From assembly GCF_002088935.1 (NCBI RefSeq), contig NZ_NCSS01000006.1, positions 620,001 through 684,000 on the forward strand: DNA of 64,000 nt, written 5' to 3'. Below are positions 9,410 to 18,100 of the stretch, in pieces. The DNA comes from Henriciella litoralis. GTDB lineage: Bacteria > Pseudomonadota > Alphaproteobacteria > Caulobacterales > Hyphomonadaceae. The notes under the pieces are model-generated. The model made no database searches and was not told where the DNA came from. It worked only from the letters and a program-made list of their open reading frames with translations. Position 1 is the stretch's first letter. The number at the start of each line of letters is the position of its first letter. A program made the translations under genes and the position numbers.

Positions 9410-10179
9410 TATTCTGCTCCCGCCGCTGCGGCGCGGCCACGGGGGCCGCAAAAATAGTCCTGGATCCAAGGATGATCATTCTTGCGAAGTTCATCCATCG
9501 TTCCAATTGCGATCACTCGCTTCTCGCTGAGTACGGCTATCCTGTCACAAGTGGCCGCAAGTGTGTCGAGATCATGTGTGACGAGAAAAACGGTCAGCGA
9601 CAAGGCGCGCTGCAGGTCCCGGATCAGCTTGTCGAAGCCAGCCGCCGTGATCGGATCAAGCCCGGCTGTGGGTTCATCAAGAAACAGGATGGGCGGATCA
9701 AGCGCCAGGGCGCGCGCAAGCGCGACGCGTTTGCGCATGCCGCCTGACAGGTCGGACGGGTATTTCGGCCCTGCACTTGTGCTGAGGCCCGACATCCGAA
9801 GTTTCTGATCAGCCAGCTCACGCATAAGGCTTTTTGGCAGATGCGCGTGCTCTTTCATCGGCACCATGACGTTCTCGCGGACAGTCAGGTTTGAAAACAG
9901 CGCGCCGTCCTGGAACATGATGCCCCATAAATTCTGTACGTCGCGCAGGCTGTCGCCCGAGAGGTCCGTCACGTTTTTGCCGAACACCTCAACGGTCCCT
10001 TCGTCGGGACGTTTCAGCCCGACAATCGCTCTCAGTAGCACAGATTTACCTGTACCCGATGGCCCGATGACCCCAAGGATTTCCCCGTTGCGAACATCAA
10101 GGTCGAGATTCTCATGAACGACCGACGTGCCATAGGCTGTCTTCAGCCCGCGGACGGAGATGGCGATGTCCTCGCTCAT
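9409..10179 (-). CDS. MCE/Mla-type ABC transporter ATPase (MlaF-like)
   Basis: ATP-binding subunit of 256 residues driving the lipid transporter. Walker A GPSGTGKS is at residues 39-46, the ABC signature LSGGM at 144-148, and Walker B ILFLDEP begins at 164; a switch histidine follows in VTHDLD. All catalytic elements are intact. The start codon overlaps the permease stop (ATGA, 10176-10179) and the stop overlaps the MCE start, so the genes are translationally coupled. Confidence 0.94.
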   Translation of the reverse strand: MSEDIAISVRGLKTAYGTSVVHENLDLDVRNGEILGVIGPSGTGKSVLLRAIVGLKRPDEGTVEVFGKNVTDLSGDSLRDVQNLWGIMFQDGALFSNLTVRENVMVPMKEHAHLPKSLMRELADQKLRMSGLSTSAGPKYPSDLSGGMRKRVALARALALDPPILFLDEPTAGLDPITAAGFDKLIRDLQRALSLTVFLVTHDLDTLAATCDRIAVLSEKRVIAIGTMDELRKNDHPWIQDYFCGPRGRAAAAGAE

Positions 10180-11306
10180 ATCCCCAGCTCCATGTAGAAG
10201 ACGGCAAAGAGTGCATCGATGACGATGATCGAAAACAGGGCCTGGACGACAGACTTCGTTGTCGCCTGACCAAGCGACTGTACGCTACCGCCGACAAGCA
10301 GCCCCTGACGGCACCCGATCAGAGCGACGACAAGTCCAAAGACAGGCGCTTTTGACATGCCGACCCAGAAATTCTCGATCGGCACAAATTCCTGCATGCG
10401 ATTGATGAAAACGGTCGGATTGATGTCCAGCGCGATCCAGCTGACGAAGGCGCCGCCGCCGATGCCGAATATCGTCGCCACCACTGTCAGGACAGGCGTC
10501 ATGATCAGCATGGCGAAGACGCGGGGCACGACCAGAACATCCATCGGGTTCAGGCCGAGCGTGACCATCGCGTCGACTTCCTGGCGCATTTTCATCGCGC
10601 CGATCTGGGCAGTGAACGCAGAATTGGTTCGTCCTGCGAGGATGATCGCGGTCAGGATGACTGCGAATTCCCGCAGCACTGCAATACCAACCAGCTCCAC
10701 GGTGAAGATGGTGGCGCCGAACTCACTGAGCGTGGTCGCCCCGATAAAGGCGATGACCATACCGACGAAGAACGCCAGAAAGGCGACAATCGGCACAGCA
10801 TCGAGACCAGAATCCTCCATCACTGAAACCAACGCCGTCCACCGCATACGGGCCGGCTTGGTGATCACATGAAGCATCGACACGACGGTCTCACCGAGGA
10901 AAGACAGCGTTTCGACCATCTCCCGCACAAAGTGATGAGTGGTACGACCCGTCCGTTCGAGCAGGTCCACAAAGCCATAGCTGGAGCTCTGCTCAAAGGT
11001 CTCGGTTTCCTGCGACCTGACCGCACTCGCTTGCTCGAAAAGGGCGGCTATCTGGTCCGTCGCGTTGACCGGGGACGCAGATTCAGCCCCTGCATCTTCG
11101 GCCAGCCGGTCAATGATGTAAGCGCCCGCCGTATCCAGACGGCCAACATCACTACAGTCGACGTCCAGCCGGTCGACGCCCGAAACGTCGAGTTCTGCAA
11201 TTTCCGACGAAACCTTGCCAATCGTATGCACCGTCCAGTCGCCCTGAAGCACAAGGCGGGCGGTTGAGCCATCTGTCTGGTAAGAGAATTCTGGTTGTGC
11301 AGGCAT
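10176..11306 (-). CDS. MlaE-family ABC permease with N-terminal STAS domain
   Basis: Inner-membrane permease of 376 residues. Residues about 1-100 form a STAS-like domain; about 150-376 form the MlaE permease with around five hydrophobic segments and the conserved core VLREFAVILTAIILAGR followed by AQIGAMKMRQEVDA. In E. coli the STAS protein is a separate gene (mlaB); here it is fused, as in many alphaproteobacteria, and no separate mlaB is present. First gene of the operon (permease, ATPase, MCE protein, lipoprotein). The predicted role is phospholipid or hydrophobic-molecule movement between the membranes; direction and cargo cannot be told. Confidence 0.93.
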   Translation of the reverse strand: MPAQPEFSYQTDGSTARLVLQGDWTVHTIGKVSSEIAELDVSGVDRLDVDCSDVGRLDTAGAYIIDRLAEDAGAESASPVNATDQIAALFEQASAVRSQETETFEQSSSYGFVDLLERTGRTTHHFVREMVETLSFLGETVVSMLHVITKPARMRWTALVSVMEDSGLDAVPIVAFLAFFVGMVIAFIGATTLSEFGATIFTVELVGIAVLREFAVILTAIILAGRTNSAFTAQIGAMKMRQEVDAMVTLGLNPMDVLVVPRVFAMLIMTPVLTVVATIFGIGGGAFVSWIALDINPTVFINRMQEFVPIENFWVGMSKAPVFGLVVALIGCRQGLLVGGSVQSLGQATTKSVVQALFSIIVIDALFAVFYMELGI

Positions 11307-11409
11307 AATTGGCTTGAGACTTCGTTCCTGGTTACCTTAACAACCATGAGTCAGGGACGACGCATAGCACCCTGTGAATTTCAGATACGTACAGGTACGC
11401 TTTGCTATC

Positions 11410-12387
11410 ATGACCCGGCTACAAATTGAGCATATTTCATCACCATTGGCGCGCAGCTTCTCAATCTCGAGGGGCGCGAAGACTTCGGCAGAGACCATTC
11501 TGGTAACCCTCGAAAGAGATGGCAAACGGGGACGCGGTGAATGCGTACCATATGCAAGATACGATGAAACGGTCGAATCTGTGACAGAGGCCATCGAGGG
11601 CCAGAGGCGCGCCATCGAATCTGGATTGACCCGGCAGCAATTGCAGGACGCCATGCCAGCTGGCGCCGCGCGATGCGCTATCGACTGCGCAATGTGGGAT
11701 CTCGACGCGAAACTCGCTGGCAAGCCTGTCTGGAAGCTCGCAGGCCTGCCAGAGCCGGTCGCCTTGCCGACGGCCGTCACGGTCGTTCTCGACACGCCAG
11801 ACGCTATGGCCAGCGCAGCAAAGGACGCACCCGGGCAGCTGCTCAAACTGAAGCTCGGCGGGCCTGATGATCTGGAACGCGTCGAAGCCGTGCATAAGGC
11901 GCGGCCAGATGCGCGCCTTATCCTTGATGCGAACGAAGCGTTTGAGGCGGATGTCTTTCCTGACGTCGCCCGACAGGCCGCACGGCTTGGCGTTGTGCTG
12001 ATCGAACAGCCCTTCGCTGCCGGAAAGGACGCAGCCTTGCTACGCCGTCCTCCTGAGGTCGCCATCTGCGCTGATGAGAGCGCGCATACGAGCAAGGACA
12101 TTCAGGACCTCGCCCGCGCCTATGACGTGATCAATATCAAGCTCGACAAGGCGGGCGGTCTGACAGAAGCCATTGCAATGGCACATGAAGCCAAGGCGTG
12201 CGGCCTTGGCGTGATGATTGGATGCATGGTCGCCGGCTCCATCAGCATGGCGCCGGCTTTCCTTCTGGGCGCGCTTGCCGACGCCGTCGATCTCGACGGT
12301 CCTTTGTGGCTGACCAAGGATGTTGAACACGGCCTTTCCTATTCCGACGGACAGGTGTCCCCACCGACGCCTCAACTTTGGGGCTAA
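11410..12387 (+). CDS. Dipeptide epimerase, enolase superfamily (L-Ala-D/L-Glu type)
   Basis: Enolase-superfamily enzyme of 325 residues, resembling YcjG (L-Ala-D/L-Glu epimerase) used to recycle murein peptides. The catalytic set is present: KLK at residues 146-148, metal ligands Asp173 (ILDANEAF), Glu199 (LIEQPF) and Asp222 (ICADESA), and the opposing Lys244 (NIKLDKAGG). I chose the ATG at 11410 (MTRLQIEHI), where the family N-terminus normally begins; a GTG at 11374 would add 12 residues. The stop overlaps the next start (TAATG). Epimerases of this family vary in dipeptide specificity, so the exact substrate is open. Confidence 0.88.
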   Translation: MTRLQIEHISSPLARSFSISRGAKTSAETILVTLERDGKRGRGECVPYARYDETVESVTEAIEGQRRAIESGLTRQQLQDAMPAGAARCAIDCAMWDLDAKLAGKPVWKLAGLPEPVALPTAVTVVLDTPDAMASAAKDAPGQLLKLKLGGPDDLERVEAVHKARPDARLILDANEAFEADVFPDVARQAARLGVVLIEQPFAAGKDAALLRRPPEVAICADESAHTSKDIQDLARAYDVINIKLDKAGGLTEAIAMAHEAKACGLGVMIGCMVAGSISMAPAFLLGALADAVDLDGPLWLTKDVEHGLSYSDGQVSPPTPQLWG

Positions 12388-12908
12388 TGACCATGCCGTC
12401 ACTATTGCGCGCGCTGGACGTCGACCGCGATACAGCCGCCCTACACCAGATCTACAGTGACGAAGAAAGCGCGAGATATCTCGCCCAGCCAGCGACCTCA
12501 TCGCTGGAAGAAACGCACGCCTTGCTGTCGTCCTGGACGAAAGGCTGGGAAGCCAATAGCTGGGCAATTACGGACGGCCAGTCCAGCGATGCGCTCGGGC
12601 GCGTATCGACGTATGGCGGCGATATGAACGTCTGGGAAATCGGCGTCATTCTCCACCCGTCGGCCCGCAGGCGGGGGCTGGCGCGACAAGCGACTGCCGA
12701 AGCGCTGGATATCACGTTTGAGCGTGATGGCGCTCGCCGGATTTTCGCGGACATCGATCCGGACAACATCGCGTCCATCCGCCTGTTTGAATCTCTCGGG
12801 TTCAAACTCGAGGGCCATATGCGGGAGTCATACGAAACGCATATCGGCGTGCGAGACGCGCTCATATACGGTTTGCTCCGCACAGACCCGCTGCCATGGC
12901 GGGCCTGA
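12387..12908 (+). CDS. GNAT-family N-acetyltransferase (RimJ/RimL-like)
   Basis: Acetyl-CoA-dependent N-acetyltransferase of 173 residues. The RimJ/RimL-like pattern is visible: GVILHPSARRRGLARQA (acetyl-CoA pyrophosphate loop, about residues 85-100), then DIDPDNIASIRLFESLGF near 130. The start overlaps the epimerase stop (TAATG), so it is translationally coupled to a murein-peptide enzyme and may act on a related amine or peptide, or simply on proteins. An ATG two codons downstream (12393) is an alternative start. Confidence 0.88.
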   Translation: MTMPSLLRALDVDRDTAALHQIYSDEESARYLAQPATSSLEETHALLSSWTKGWEANSWAITDGQSSDALGRVSTYGGDMNVWEIGVILHPSARRRGLARQATAEALDITFERDGARRIFADIDPDNIASIRLFESLGFKLEGHMRESYETHIGVRDALIYGLLRTDPLPWRA

Positions 12909-12923
12909 GGCCTGCTGGTCTCG

Positions 12924-13340
12924 TCAGCCTTCAGAAAATTGCGGCGGACTTGGCATCCGGGCCATGCTCGTCGTCAGCAGATGTGCCCATATCTGGGTAT
13001 TCAGATGCGCTGAATCCGCGTCATCCTGCCCTTCCAGACGTGTCTGCAGTTCGATCAGTTTTTCGGCCAGTTCGTTCCGTGTGCGCTTGAGGTCAGAAAT
13101 CCGGTAGGAGCTTACTTTCTCAACGGTGTCGTCAACCTTGCCAGCCGCCAACAGGCCGCGAAGCCGGTTGATCTCTTCGACGAGGAGATCGGCTTCCTTA
13201 TCCCACATCTCGCCAGCCATACCGGCCAGAATACCCGACATACTGGCATGGCCGCCCGAATAATCACCTTCAAGCTTCGGAGCGACCTCGTTTGAAAGCG
13301 TCGCGCCGATGCGCTGCAAGATCATCGCAATATCGCTCAC
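12924..13340 (-). CDS. Uncharacterised helical protein, 138 aa
   Basis: Not a family I recognise. The protein is soluble and largely helical, with a charged coiled-coil stretch (about residues 45-110: EADLLVEEINRLRGLL, then an Arg/Glu/Leu-rich region) and a Pro-rich end. The ATG overlaps the stop of the phosphotransferase gene (ATGA, 13337-13340), so it is the last member of a three-gene coupled operon with an APH-like kinase and an AttH-like protein. Its invariable coupling to those genes, if found in other genomes, would be the best lead. It is convergent with the GNAT gene, 15 bases away. Confidence 0.8.
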   Translation of the reverse strand: MSDIAMILQRIGATLSNEVAPKLEGDYSGGHASMSGILAGMAGEMWDKEADLLVEEINRLRGLLAAGKVDDTVEKVSSYRISDLKRTRNELAEKLIELQTRLEGQDDADSAHLNTQIWAHLLTTSMARMPSPPQFSEG

Positions 13341-14401
13341 AATTTCACTCCATGTTTCAGGGCAAGTCGGTGGGCCAGCATGGTTTCGTGCGCGCAGTGC
13401 GTGAACCAGCCAGAGAAGGCGAGGATGGGATCGTCATTCTTGCCATCCGCGAAGGCGCGAGCAGATGTGATCCATATGCCGAGCCCTTTCAGGGACGCAA
13501 AAAGGCTCCACCATTCAAAGGCTTGCGGATCGAACTTACAGCCCGATGCCGCTTCCCAGACCGCAATGGCCTCTTGCCATGGCAAGAGACCGGCCGCGCG
13601 CTCCTGATCGTTCCCGCACCAAAGAAGGTCTGTCGCCCAAGCGAGGTCTTCAAATGGATCGCCGAGATGTGCCATCTCCCAATCGAGGATGGCGTTGATG
13701 TGCCCCTGCCCGTCATGAAGGTAATTTCCGGTGCGGTAGTCCCCATGCACGAGCGCCAGTTTCTGGGCCGGCGGCGGCGGATTAGCGCGCAGATACCGTA
13801 TGGTCGCCTGCGCAACCGGCTGTGGCTCTCGCGAGTTTTCGTCGATCTCGTTGGCCCAGTAGTCCAGTTCACGCTTCCAGCAGCTATCGAGCGCCGGTGG
13901 CTCCATCACTTGCAGGACAGGTTTATCATCGAGATCAATCGCCGCGATGGCGCCAAGATGCCGGAAAAAGTCCCTGCCGAGCGCATCCCTCTGCTCCCCG
14001 ACCGCATCAAGCTGAAACGGGTTGAGCGGCTCGCCGCCTTCAATGCGGCCCATGACGAAGAATGGCGCGCCGAGCGGGCCTGAACTCGTCTCGAGAAACA
14101 AGGCCTCGGGCGCCGGGATGTCGCCCTGCCCGTAAGCCGTTTGAATGGCGGCGAACTCGGTCTCTCTTTCAGTGTCGATGAGGCTGTCAGCCGGGTCGCG
14201 CCGAAGGATCAGGCCTTTGACCTTCGGCCCGGTGGCATCCTCATAAGCAATATCGATCGAATAGGTCTCCCGGCTCGCGCCGCCATGGATGCGTGAGATC
14301 GAGGTGACAGAGAGGTTTCGTGCGCCGGGGATATGCGCTTCAGCATATGTCGCGAAGGCCGATGCCAGCTCAGGATAGGCGAGCGACGGTTCAGGCATCA
14401 A
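13337..14401 (-). CDS. APH-family phosphotransferase (ACAD10/11-like kinase)
   Basis: Kinase-like phosphotransferase of 354 residues. The catalytic motif LVHGDYRTGNYLHD (Brenner motif with catalytic Asp, about 220-235) and the metal motif ILDWEMAHLGDP (about 238-250) are intact. This is the phosphotransferase-family branch found next to acyl-CoA dehydrogenases and fused to them in ACAD10/11, where 4-hydroxyacyl-CoAs are phosphorylated, rather than an antibiotic-resistance enzyme. It overlaps the upstream gene by 11 bases and the downstream gene by 4. A role in hydroxyacyl-CoA or related lipid catabolism is inference from family and neighbours. Confidence 0.88.
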   Translation of the reverse strand: MMPEPSLAYPELASAFATYAEAHIPGARNLSVTSISRIHGGASRETYSIDIAYEDATGPKVKGLILRRDPADSLIDTERETEFAAIQTAYGQGDIPAPEALFLETSSGPLGAPFFVMGRIEGGEPLNPFQLDAVGEQRDALGRDFFRHLGAIAAIDLDDKPVLQVMEPPALDSCWKRELDYWANEIDENSREPQPVAQATIRYLRANPPPPAQKLALVHGDYRTGNYLHDGQGHINAILDWEMAHLGDPFEDLAWATDLLWCGNDQERAAGLLPWQEAIAVWEAASGCKFDPQAFEWWSLFASLKGLGIWITSARAFADGKNDDPILAFSGWFTHCAHETMLAHRLALKHGVKL

Positions 14402-15494
14402 ACATGTCTTTCCAGCCGCTTGGTTCGTGCGGACCGATGAAGAGTTGCTCCAGTGAGCCTATGCCCGTCGAGCTCTGACCATCCGGGCCTTCATGGGTGA
14501 CCTTTGAGATCGCCTGGATATGCAGATTGCTTGGCTCTTTCCACGGCATGACGCCGGGTTTGAAGTCTTCGCGCTCGATGGCGTACTCGCCCTTGTAGAG
14601 GCCATGAGACCAGTCTGGGTGCGTATAGCCGAGGCCCTTCATCTGGAACGTCGACATCGGCTCATAGGTAACTTTGTGCTCGCGCCCCTGCCCGTCTGTC
14701 ACCTTCAGCAATCCCTTGCGGATCCGCCGGGTGCCCTGATCGTATTCGGCTGAGAACTCCGGATTATCGAGATGTAAGAGACCGTCAGCGTCTACCCCCT
14801 CCATTGCGAGGACAGCCCGCGTATTCCAGCTCTTGCCCTTTTCATCGTCATTCACGTGGAAATAAAGTGCCAGGTTCTCGAAATTGAGCGGCGTCCAGAT
14901 CCAGTAAAATTGCGGAAGCTGCTGAGGCAAGACCGGTTGAGGGTCCTGCGAGCCGATCGGGCGGACCCCCCAGCTGCGATCACGCGTGCCGTAGAAATTG
15001 TCGCTCGCCACTTCAATCCGTTCACCATCGACGGAGATCCAGCCAGACCAGCGCCCATTCTGCGTCATACGAGTGACATCCATCACCATGCGCGACCCAC
15101 TACGACGCGTGAATCGGGGTTCTTCCACCGGAAAGTGGCGACCTTCAAACGTCAGCTCGCCAGAAATACCTTCAGCGTCATCGAGCGTGATTTTCACTGA
15201 ATAAAGCGGCCTCAGAACGTCGATCTTCATCGGCCCAACGCGCACATCCATGCGCTCATGATGCATCACGCGAGACAGGTGAACGGAGCGCTGTACACCG
15301 TCCTTCAGAACGGAAAAGGCGCCGTCCATAATGTTCAGATGGGGGTACACACCAAAGGCGGCGGCAAAGAAGACCGCGCCGTCCTTCGAATAGCCATTGA
15401 AGAAATAACGATCGTAGAAATTACGATCAGATCCTGCGACCCAGACAGGCTCGGGTGTCTGGTGGATCGGATATTCGTCGCCCCATGTGAGCAT
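14391..15494 (-). CDS. AttH/CrtC-like (tocopherol cyclase-type fold) protein
   Basis: Protein of 367 residues with no signal peptide. The pattern of many short beta strands with paired Trp, Tyr and Arg (VFFAAAFGVYPHLNIMDG, GRWSGWISVDG, YGTRDRSWGVRPIG near residue 175) is like the lipocalin-related AttH/CrtC/tocopherol-cyclase-like group of uncharacterised proteins found in steroid and terpenoid gene clusters. The ATG at 15494 has an AGAGGA site about 9 bases upstream. It heads a three-gene operon with the APH-like kinase and a small helical protein. The proposed function, binding or converting a hydrophobic compound, is inference; the fold call is moderate. Confidence 0.72.
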   Translation of the reverse strand: MLTWGDEYPIHQTPEPVWVAGSDRNFYDRYFFNGYSKDGAVFFAAAFGVYPHLNIMDGAFSVLKDGVQRSVHLSRVMHHERMDVRVGPMKIDVLRPLYSVKITLDDAEGISGELTFEGRHFPVEEPRFTRRSGSRMVMDVTRMTQNGRWSGWISVDGERIEVASDNFYGTRDRSWGVRPIGSQDPQPVLPQQLPQFYWIWTPLNFENLALYFHVNDDEKGKSWNTRAVLAMEGVDADGLLHLDNPEFSAEYDQGTRRIRKGLLKVTDGQGREHKVTYEPMSTFQMKGLGYTHPDWSHGLYKGEYAIEREDFKPGVMPWKEPSNLHIQAISKVTHEGPDGQSSTGIGSLEQLFIGPHEPSGWKDMFDA

Positions 15495-15600
15495 AGTCTT
15501 GTTTCCTCTCGATGATTGACCTCTAGTCGGGTCTTTACCGGCCCAGAGTGGCTGAGCAGATCGAGCGGATCAATCACTTCCGCCGGGTAATGGAGGGATC

Positions 15601-16020
15601 ATGTCATCAAAAGTCACCGTTGAAGACGCCAACGCTTTTCTCGAGGAAGCCTTTAGCGGCGCGCAGAACCGCTCAAAGGTCACACTGATGGAGGATGGGC
15701 GCGCTATCATGCGCATGGACGCCAGCGAACAACATCTTCGCCCGGGCGGCTACATTTCCGGCCCGACCCAGATGACGATGGCCGACAGCGTGACTTATAT
15801 GGCCATCTTCACGCGTCTTGGTATCGTCCCGATGACGGTCACCAGCAATCTCAACATGAACTTCCTTCGACCCTGTATCGGATCTGCGGTAATCGCCGAA
15901 GCCAGATTGCTGAAGCTCGGTCGCACGCTTGCCGTCGCCGAGGTGGAAATTCGCGCGGAAGGCTCTGAAAAGGTCGCAAGCCACGCCATCGTGACCTACT
16001 CCATCCCGGCCGCCCGATAG
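15601..16020 (+). CDS. PaaI-type hotdog thioesterase
   Basis: Hotdog-fold acyl-CoA thioesterase of 139 residues, hydrolysing an acyl-CoA to acid and CoA. Family pattern: LRPGGYISGPTQMTMADSVTYMAIF (about 42-66, the hotdog helix region) and TSNLNMNFLRP (about 82-92, beta strand). A GGAGGG site precedes the ATG at 15601. It is divergent from the AttH-like operon and upstream of the monooxygenase gene. The usual HGG motif reads GGYISGPT, so it belongs to a divergent PaaI subgroup. Confidence 0.85.
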   Translation: MSSKVTVEDANAFLEEAFSGAQNRSKVTLMEDGRAIMRMDASEQHLRPGGYISGPTQMTMADSVTYMAIFTRLGIVPMTVTSNLNMNFLRPCIGSAVIAEARLLKLGRTLAVAEVEIRAEGSEKVASHAIVTYSIPAAR

Positions 16021-16127
16021 GGCCAACGCGCCCGGCCCTTCCCCAACGACATCCGCAGCTCTACCTATTCAAGCGCGCCATACCACTGGTATCCTCTCCT
16101 AAAATATAAGCCATAGGAGGAATGGTA

Positions 16128-17630
16128 ATGGACGATAAGATACTCGACGTCCTGATTGTGGGTGCGGGCATTTCAGGTGTCGGCGCAGCCTACCACCTCA
16201 AGACCCGCTACCCCGGAAAAAAGATCGCCGCCTTCGAAGCGCTCGACAGCTTCGGCGGCACCTGGAAGGTCCACACCTATCCCGGCATCCGCTCCGATAG
16301 CGACCTCTACACGTTCGGCTATCGCGACAAACCGTGGACCGGCCCTCCCATCGCGACCGCCGGAGAAATCCTCACCTATATGGGCGAGTTCATTGAGGAG
16401 AATGGCCTCGCGCCGCTCATCCATTATAATCACAAGATTACCAAGGCCGAATGGTCTTCCGCCGACAAGCTCTACACCGTCACCTATGAGACGCCCGATG
16501 GCGAGCATCAGGTGAAGGCACGCTTCCTCTGGATGTGTCAGGGTTATTACGATCTCGACAAAGGCTACACGCCGGAGTGGGACGGGATGGACAGCTTCAA
16601 GGGCGAGATCGTCCACCCGCAGAACTGGCCGGACGATATCGATCTCTCGGGCAAGAAGGTCGTGGTCATCGGCTCTGGTGCCACTGCAGCGACGCTTGTC
16701 CCAAACATTGCCAGCGATTGCGAGCACGTCACCCTGCTCCAGCGCTCGCCGACCTATTTCGTGCCGGGCCGCAACATCAACGAACTCGCCGATGAGCTGC
16801 GCCGCCTCGAAATCGATGAGGAATGGATCCACACGATCGTGCGCAAGAAAGTGCTGGTCGACCAGCGCGATTTCACCCAGCGCGCCCGCGAAGAACCGGA
16901 CGCCGTGAAAGGCGAGCTTCTCGAGGCCGTTAAGGCGTTTCTCGGGGAAGACTTCGACATGAAGCATTTCACGCCGACGTATCGCCCCTGGCGCCAGCGT
17001 ATCGCCTTCGTGCCCGATGGCGACATCTTCCAGGGCATCGCCAGCGGCAAGGCCAGCGTCGTCACCGATCATATCGACCGCTTCGTTCCTGAGGGCATAA
17101 AGCTGAAATCCGGAGAGATTCTCGAAGCCGACATGATCATCACGGCGACCGGCTTTCATCTCAAATTCCTTGGCAACATTCCCTTTGTTGTCGACGGCGA
17201 ACCGGTGAACTTCAATGATCGCCTCACCTGGCGCGGCATGATGATCGAAGACGTCCCGAACATGCTGTTCGTCTTCGGCTATTTCCGCGCCAGCTGGACC
17301 CTCCGGGTGGACCTGCTCGGCGACTTCGTCATCCGTCTGTTCGAGCATATGGACGAGATCGGCGCCGCCGAAATCCGTCCGCATGTCCCGGCGGGTGTTC
17401 GCTCGCTGGAGCGGATGAGCTGGATGGACACAGACGACTTCAATCCGGGCTATCTACAGCGCGGTCAGCATCTCATGCCGAAACGCGTAGACCATCCGGA
17501 CTGGCAACACACCCAGGACTATTGGCACGAAAAGGACGCCCTGCCCGCGCTTGAACTCGATAGCGAAGCCTTGGTCTATCAGGACGCCAAAGGTGAACGC
17601 GTTGGACACGAAGCCGCAGACGCAGCCTGA
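16128..17630 (+). CDS. Baeyer-Villiger-type flavin monooxygenase
   Basis: FAD/NADPH-dependent monooxygenase of 500 residues. The FAD Rossmann motif GAGISG is at residues 12-17; the Baeyer-Villiger fingerprint FxGxxxHxxxW is matched at 157-167 (FKGEIVHPQNW); an NADPH Rossmann motif GSGATAAT follows near 184. The start at 16128 is preferred over 16122 because AGGAGG (16115-16120) is 7 bases from it. It probably oxidises a ketone to an ester or lactone, or hydroxylates; substrate unknown. It stands between a thioesterase and a DUF423 gene and fits the catabolic theme of the region. Confidence 0.92.
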   Translation: MDDKILDVLIVGAGISGVGAAYHLKTRYPGKKIAAFEALDSFGGTWKVHTYPGIRSDSDLYTFGYRDKPWTGPPIATAGEILTYMGEFIEENGLAPLIHYNHKITKAEWSSADKLYTVTYETPDGEHQVKARFLWMCQGYYDLDKGYTPEWDGMDSFKGEIVHPQNWPDDIDLSGKKVVVIGSGATAATLVPNIASDCEHVTLLQRSPTYFVPGRNINELADELRRLEIDEEWIHTIVRKKVLVDQRDFTQRAREEPDAVKGELLEAVKAFLGEDFDMKHFTPTYRPWRQRIAFVPDGDIFQGIASGKASVVTDHIDRFVPEGIKLKSGEILEADMIITATGFHLKFLGNIPFVVDGEPVNFNDRLTWRGMMIEDVPNMLFVFGYFRASWTLRVDLLGDFVIRLFEHMDEIGAAEIRPHVPAGVRSLERMSWMDTDDFNPGYLQRGQHLMPKRVDHPDWQHTQDYWHEKDALPALELDSEALVYQDAKGERVGHEAADAA

Positions 17631-17669
17631 CGAGTTGCCTCTTGCGGCCGTCCATGGGACAGCTTCGAT

Positions 17670-18023
17670 ATGTTGACTGTCATCGCATCTGTTCTGGGCT
17701 TTCTCGGTGTCGCGCTGGGCGCATTTGGCGCGCATGGCATGTCGGGCCGTTTCACGCCTGAAAGCCGCGGCTGGTGGGAAACCGCAACGCTGTATCTGCT
17801 CGTCCATGCTGTGGCCGTCTTCGCCGCCAGCCTTTCAGGGCGAACAGGCCTCTTCTCGACGGGTGGATGGATCATGGCGATCGGCGCGCTCATCTTTTCC
17901 GGCACGCTCTACGCGATGGCACTCGGCGCGCCACGCTGGTTTGGCGCGATTACGCCGATTGGCGGCGTTGGTCTGCTGATCGGCTGGGCCCTATTTGCCG
18001 TGGTCGCCATGAAGGGGGATTAA
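17670..18023 (+). CDS. DUF423 membrane protein (YgdD-like)
   Basis: Small inner-membrane protein of 117 residues with three or four hydrophobic segments covering nearly the whole chain. The family signature LGVALGAFGAHGM occurs at about residues 12-24, followed by ATLYLLVHAVAVF and a GLLIGWALFAV end. DUF423 proteins are widespread and of unknown biochemical function. It lies 39 bases after the monooxygenase and may be co-transcribed. Confidence 0.92.
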   Translation: MLTVIASVLGFLGVALGAFGAHGMSGRFTPESRGWWETATLYLLVHAVAVFAASLSGRTGLFSTGGWIMAIGALIFSGTLYAMALGAPRWFGAITPIGGVGLLIGWALFAVVAMKGD

Positions 18024-18047
18024 TTCGCTCCAAGAAAGCCAAAAAAG

Positions 18048-18076
18048 TTGAGATTTTTCCCTCTACGGTTTATTTT
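18048..18076 (+). promoter_or_regulatory. Sigma70-type promoter of the orphan gene at 18101
   Basis: TTGAGA at 18048-18053 and TATTTT at 18071-18076 are separated by exactly 17 bases. The predicted transcript would begin near 18083, just before the GGGGAG ribosome site at 18087-18092 and the ATG at 18101. The region is much richer in A and T than its surroundings. Confidence 0.6.
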
Positions 18077-18100
18077 TGACCACCTTGGGGAGATATTGAG

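Noticed and set aside
13337..14401. Aminoglycoside resistance kinase
   Set aside because: Has the APH fold motifs but the sequence and neighbours fit the ACAD10/11-like branch of phosphotransferases.
16173..17384. 403-codon minus-strand open frame opposite the monooxygenase
   Set aside because: Shadow of the intact Baeyer-Villiger gene; no ribosome site or recognisable domain.
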